From: DATBDE01 sp036270095
GTDB lineage: Bacteria; Actinomycetota; Thermoleophilia; Solirubrobacterales; Solirubrobacteraceae
Assembly: GCA_036270095.1 (NCBI GenBank)
Contig: DATBDE010000033.1
Location: forward strand, 1-19,554
Length of the DNA stretch: 19,554 nt
Reading direction: 5' to 3'
Shown here: in pieces, positions 16,818-19,554 of the stretch
Position numbering within the stretch: position 1 is the first letter of the stretch
Layout: the number at the start of each line of letters is the position of its first letter
Made by a program: the position numbers and the translations under genes
The notes under the pieces: generated by a model
What the model was told of the DNA's origin: nothing
Databases searched by the model: none
The model's input: only the letters and a program-made list of their open reading frames with translations

Positions 16818-17156
16818 CTAGCCGGTCTTGGCGCGAATGCAGCGGACCACGGCGTTCGGCTGGCCGTACTTCTGCCGGAACGCCTGGACGCCCGTGGCCT
16901 TGCGCTCGCCGCGGCACGCCTGCGCGGCCGAGCGGTCGGCGGCAAGGTGCTGCTGCACGCAGTGCTGGAACGCGTGCGGCTTGCCGTACTTCTGCTGGAA
17001 GGCCGGCTTGCCGGTCTGCTGGCGCTCCTGGTTGCACTGCTGGCGCGCGGCACGCTTGGCGTCGCCAACGCGCTTGCCGTGGCCGTTGGCCCCGAGCGCC
17101 ACGCTCGGCAGGGCCAGCAGGGCCACCAGCGCCGCAACGCCCATCAGCTTCGTCAT
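16818..17156 (-). CDS. Small secreted protein of two cysteine-containing tandem repeats
   Basis: This protein of 112 residues has a signal peptide (KL at the start, hydrophobic core VAALVALLALPSVAL, likely cut near residue 22). Two copies of a 40-residue repeat follow. Each has the pattern C-x2-ER-x2-TG-x2-AF-x-QKYG-x-P-x-A-x3-C. The cysteines are at 41 and 66 in the first copy and 81 and 106 in the second, so both the within-repeat spacing (25) and the period (40) are exact. One disulfide per repeat is likely after export. The protein is basic and rich in Gln and Lys. The ATG at 17156 has a good ribosome-binding site (GGAGGA). I do not recognise the family. The gene lies downstream of the LtrA-like gene in the same direction, 63 bp away. 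Confidence 0.85.
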   Translation of the reverse strand: MTKLMGVAALVALLALPSVALGANGHGKRVGDAKRAARQQCNQERQQTGKPAFQQKYGKPHAFQHCVQQHLAADRSAAQACRGERKATGVQAFRQKYGQPNAVVRCIRAKTG

Positions 17157-17184
17157 CTCGTCCTCCGGGTCGGGGTGTGCTGAG

Positions 17185-17194
17185 GGGTTAACCC
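17185..17194. promoter_or_regulatory. Perfect palindrome upstream of the small secreted protein gene
   Basis: GGGTTAACCC is a perfect 10-bp palindrome in the 63-bp gap between the LtrA-like stop and the small secreted gene. It is an operator candidate because it lies about 30 bp upstream of the start codon. No -10/-35 pair is evident. Confidence 0.35.
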
Positions 17195-17219
17195 GGCAGC
17201 GGGGCTATCGCTGCGCTCC

Positions 17220-18479
17220 TCAGAGCCGCTCGAGCGCCTCGGTGATGTGCCGGTGGCCGATGATCTCGTAGCCGACGACGGTGGTCGCGGGCGCGAGCAC
17301 CATGACCACCAGGCACACCGCGACGCTGACCCCCACCGCGGCCAGGACGACCGCCAGCACCAGCACCGCCGCCGTGCCCGCGAGCAGGCCGATGTGGAAC
17401 CGGTCGCGCTGGTGCATGAGCAGCGAGTACAGGGCGTAGAACATGCCCACGTAGATGGCGATGGGAATGGCAACGCTGAGCACGGTCGCGGGCGCGCCGA
17501 TCTCCGCCTCGTGTTCGAGCGAGATCGCCGCCACGTTCAGCCCGGCGCCGATGGCGGCGAGCGCGGCGAAGATCACCAGGTGGCCGTACCCGAACACGAA
17601 CGGCCCGAACATGAACCCACGCTGACGGTGCCGCACGACCGGTTCGACCCACGGCACGGAGAAGTACATCCACCAGCAGCCCAGCGTCAGCCCGACGCCG
17701 GCGAAGACCAGCAGGCCGGCGTCGACGCTCCACCCCGCCTCGCCGTGCACCAGCGCGTTGAGCGCGGCGACGGTGCCGATGATGACCTCGCCGAGGGTGA
17801 TGATGACCAGCAGCCCGTAGCGCTCGACGATGTGGGACGGGTTCCACGGCGTGGGCGCCTTGCGCTCGGCCAGGTAGGGGCCGAGCAGCTCGAAGCCGGT
17901 CAGGACGACGAACACCCCCACCGCCACGCCGACGGACGGGCCGACGACGGCGAGCGCCACCCACCCGACCTGGGCGATCGACACCGTGACGATGTAGGAG
18001 CGTGCCGCGGGCGCCCGCTCGGGGTCCTGGCGGGCGACCTGCGCCCACAGCGCGACGAGGCCGATGCGCATCACCACGTAGCCCCCGACCATCACCCCGA
18101 TGTCGAGCGAATGGCCGTGCTCGAGCGACGCGAACATCTGCGCCAGCCCGAGCGAGAGCACGATCACGCCGATCATCTGGACCATCGTCGCCAGGCGGAA
18201 GTACCAGTCGTCGGTGTCGTAGGCGGACGCGAACCACGAGTAGTTCAGCCATGCCCAGGTCACCGCAAACGCGGCGAGCACGAAGCCGACGATCCCGGTG
18301 GCCGCCCGGCCCTCGGACACGTACTCGGCCAGCTGGTCGGCCGCCGTCCCGTAGGCGACCACGATGGTCAAGTCATAGAGGAGCTCCAGCGGCGTCGAGG
18401 CGCGGTCGCGCTCGGTGGGGTCGCGGCCGGTGAAGCGCCGCCGGCGGTGGGGTTGGGGCACGGCGGCGATTGTGACCAC
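17220..18479 (-). CDS. LtrA-family (low temperature requirement protein A) multi-pass membrane protein
   Basis: The protein of about 419 residues has the LtrA signature at its start (RASTPLELLYDLTIVVAYG) and the central HIVERYGLLVIITLGEVIIG, which carries conserved charged residues within a membrane segment. About ten to twelve hydrophobic helices are visible. The family was named from a Listeria locus needed for growth in the cold; its molecular function is not established. The start is uncertain. GTG at 18479 or 18461 gives the usual short basic N-terminus (about 20-26 residues before RASTP), while ATG at 18554 adds 25 residues that overlap two palindromes; none has a clear ribosome-binding site. 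It is divergent from the secreted repeat gene and upstream of the small secreted protein gene. Confidence 0.87.
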   Translation of the reverse strand: MVTIAAVPQPHRRRRFTGRDPTERDRASTPLELLYDLTIVVAYGTAADQLAEYVSEGRAATGIVGFVLAAFAVTWAWLNYSWFASAYDTDDWYFRLATMVQMIGVIVLSLGLAQMFASLEHGHSLDIGVMVGGYVVMRIGLVALWAQVARQDPERAPAARSYIVTVSIAQVGWVALAVVGPSVGVAVGVFVVLTGFELLGPYLAERKAPTPWNPSHIVERYGLLVIITLGEVIIGTVAALNALVHGEAGWSVDAGLLVFAGVGLTLGCWWMYFSVPWVEPVVRHRQRGFMFGPFVFGYGHLVIFAALAAIGAGLNVAAISLEHEAEIGAPATVLSVAIPIAIYVGMFYALYSLLMHQRDRFHIGLLAGTAAVLVLAVVLAAVGVSVAVCLVVMVLAPATTVVGYEIIGHRHITEALERL

Positions 18480-18503
18480 AGCGCCGGTCGGCCGCCGGCG
18501 CTG
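18479..18503. promoter_or_regulatory. 9-bp inverted repeat at the LtrA-like gene start
   Basis: CAGCGCCGG (18479-18487) and CCGGCGCTG (18495-18503) are exact inverted complements around a 7-nt loop. The element lies at the proposed GTG start and could be an operator or an mRNA hairpin. GC-rich DNA makes such repeats fairly common. Confidence 0.4.
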
Positions 18504-18513
18504 ACCCGCGGCA

Positions 18514-18527
18514 ACCGGGTACCCGGT
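18514..18527. promoter_or_regulatory. Perfect 14-bp palindrome in the divergent intergenic region
   Basis: ACCGGGTACCCGGT is a perfect 14-bp palindrome between the LtrA-like gene and the secreted repeat gene, 62 bp before the latter's start. Its length and position between divergent genes make it an operator candidate. It supports a GTG start for the LtrA-like gene, because the ATG at 18554 would place it in coding sequence. Confidence 0.5.
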
Positions 18528-18588
18528 GCCGCGCAGGTGGGGGACGCCGACCATCGTAGACCGCGCGTGGCGGGTAGACAGAAAGGGA

Positions 18589-19554
18589 ATGCGCCGCCTC
18601 GTCGCCCTCGTCCTCGCCTATCCGCTCGTGGCCGCATGCCCGGCGCCGGCGGACGCGGCCACCTGGACGCCCCCCGCGCCCATCCCCGCCGGGGCGAACC
18701 CGTCGACCCCGGCGGCGGCGATTTCCGCCGACGGCAGCGACGTGCTCGCCTTCGTCGACGCCGGCGGCGTCGAGGCCTCCGTGCGCCCGCCCGGCGCGCC
18801 GGACTTCGGGCCGCCGCAGACGCTCGCCCCGCCTCCGCCGGCGGGGGGCGCGACCCGCAACCTCGTACTGGCGCAGGTGCCGAACGGCGCCACCGTCGCA
18901 GCGTGGACGCAGGACGCCCCCGCAACAACCGAGCGCGTCTCCTGGGCGGAGCGCCCCCCCGGCGGGAGCTTCGGACCAGTGCACGACGTGCCGCGCACGG
19001 GCTTGCCCGCCGACGCCTTCACCGATGAGCTGAATGCCGCCGGGGGCGCGAACGGCGATGTCGTGCTCGCCCTGACCATCGAGGGGACGCTGCCGGGCGG
19101 CGGGCACGGGCTGCGGGTCTTCGCCGCCGTGCGGCCGCCCGGGGCAGAGTTCGGCGACCCGGTGGCGGTCGGCGCCGCCGGCTCGCTCTCGCCCGATGTC
19201 GCCGTCGGCCCCGACGGCGACGCCGTCGTGGCATGGCTCGAGGGCGGGTCGACCCGCCCCGGCGCCATCCGCGCGGCCAGGCGGCCGCCGGGCGGCGACT
19301 TCGCGGCGGCGACGACGCTCGACCGCACGAACGCACCAGGCCTCGCCCAGCCGTTCGTCGCCACCGGCCCCGGAGGCGAGACCGACGCCCTCTGGTACCG
19401 GCGGGACGGCACCACCAAGCGGGTGTACTTCGCCGTCCGGCCCGTCGGCGCGTCGCGCTTCGACGGCGTCGGACGCATGGGCACGGCCCCGACCCGGCGC
19501 TACGCCCTGGCCGGCGGCGCCGGCGGCGCCGGCGGCGCCGGCGGCGACGTCGCC
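18589..19554 (+). CDS. Secreted or lipid-anchored repeat protein (beta-propeller-like), 3' end outside the window
   Basis: The open frame runs 322 codons to the window edge without a stop. An N-terminal signal sequence (MRRLVALVLAYPLVAAC) contains a lipobox-like VAAC at 14-17, so it may be a lipoprotein; cleavage after ADA (21-23) is the alternative. Five repeats follow, each with an RPPG-like turn: residues 65, 121, 181, 231 and 283 (VRPPGAPDFG, ERPPGGSFG, VRPPGAEFG, RRPPGGDFA, VRPVGASRF). They are spaced 50-60 residues apart, with DGD/GGE turns and AW/LW strands between, as expected of propeller blades. An (Ala-Gly-Gly)4 tract lies at 308-319. AAAGGG lies immediately before the ATG. The function is unknown; an extracellular binding or adhesion role is only inferred. 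Confidence 0.8.
   Translation, partial: MRRLVALVLAYPLVAACPAPADAATWTPPAPIPAGANPSTPAAAISADGSDVLAFVDAGGVEASVRPPGAPDFGPPQTLAPPPPAGGATRNLVLAQVPNGATVAAWTQDAPATTERVSWAERPPGGSFGPVHDVPRTGLPADAFTDELNAAGGANGDVVLALTIEGTLPGGGHGLRVFAAVRPPGAEFGDPVAVGAAGSLSPDVAVGPDGDAVVAWLEGGSTRPGAIRAARRPPGGDFAAATTLDRTNAPGLAQPFVATGPGGETDALWYRRDGTTKRVYFAVRPVGASRFDGVGRMGTAPTRRYALAGGAGGAGGAGGDVA
19510..19545 (+). repeat. In-frame 9-bp tandem repeat, four copies
   Basis: Four perfect copies of GCCGGCGGC encode (Ala-Gly-Gly)4. The 9-bp unit keeps the frame, so copy changes would only vary the length of a flexible linker. The tract could continue in degraded form beyond the window. Confidence 0.9.

Noticed and set aside
17247..19028. 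A 593-codon plus-strand frame opposite the LtrA-like gene
   Set aside because: His/Asp/Arg-rich composition without motifs; the minus strand encodes a clear multi-pass membrane protein.
19510..19545. CRISPR-like or satellite repeat
   Set aside because: The 9-bp units have no spacers and encode an in-frame Ala-Gly-Gly linker.

Overview
The window is very GC-rich, has no tRNA, rRNA, CRISPR array or recognisable insertion sequence, and carries tightly packed bacterial genes. GC- and GTG-start-rich codon use, an LtrA-family membrane protein and a secreted protein with repeated RPPG-x-F segments suggest an actinobacterium, perhaps of the Thermoleophilia/Solirubrobacterales type. The phylum is a reasonable inference; the order is a guess.

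Layout. (1) 1-538, minus: FkbM-type methyltransferase with a tandem 8-bp repeat that throws the frame. (2) 583-4875, plus: a family 2 glycosyltransferase, then a single-chain ABC exporter (TMD-NBD-TMD-NBD) with one degenerate and one consensus ATP site. (3) 4872-5817, minus: APH-type phosphotransferase. (4) 5840-6796, plus: aldo/keto reductase. (5) 6783-15041, minus: a seven-gene unidirectional run in transcription order plsC-like, dhaK, dhaL, glpK, dhaM (EIIA-HPr-complete Enzyme I), pgsA-like, NAD-dependent epimerase/reductase. (6) 15189-16166, plus: glycerol facilitator GlpF, divergent from that run, with a promoter, an overlapping inverted repeat and a terminator. (7) 16222-16582: decayed C-terminal piece of an SMP-30/gluconolactonase-type gene, followed by a gene-poor stretch with a perfect hairpin. 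(8) 16818-18479, minus: LtrA-like membrane protein and a small secreted protein built of two cysteine-bearing repeats. (9) 18589-end, plus: start of a secreted repeat protein, cut by the window edge.

The centre is a glycerol/dihydroxyacetone module. GlpF would admit glycerol, GlpK would make glycerol-3-phosphate, and DhaK-DhaL-DhaM would phosphorylate dihydroxyacetone from PEP. DhaM carries a complete Enzyme I, so it could be a self-contained phosphoryl chain. Flanking plsC- and pgsA-like genes use glycerol-3-phosphate derivatives, so the run may join three-carbon uptake to phospholipid synthesis. No glycerol dehydrogenase of the usual families is visible here.

Caution: at least five loci (FkbM, three places in the ABC exporter, the phosphotransferase, the SMP-30 remnant) have small frameshifts, mostly single-base and mostly in short G or C runs. 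Several strike highly conserved motifs. Sequencing or assembly error is the simplest explanation for most of them, so these genes are annotated across the shifts.
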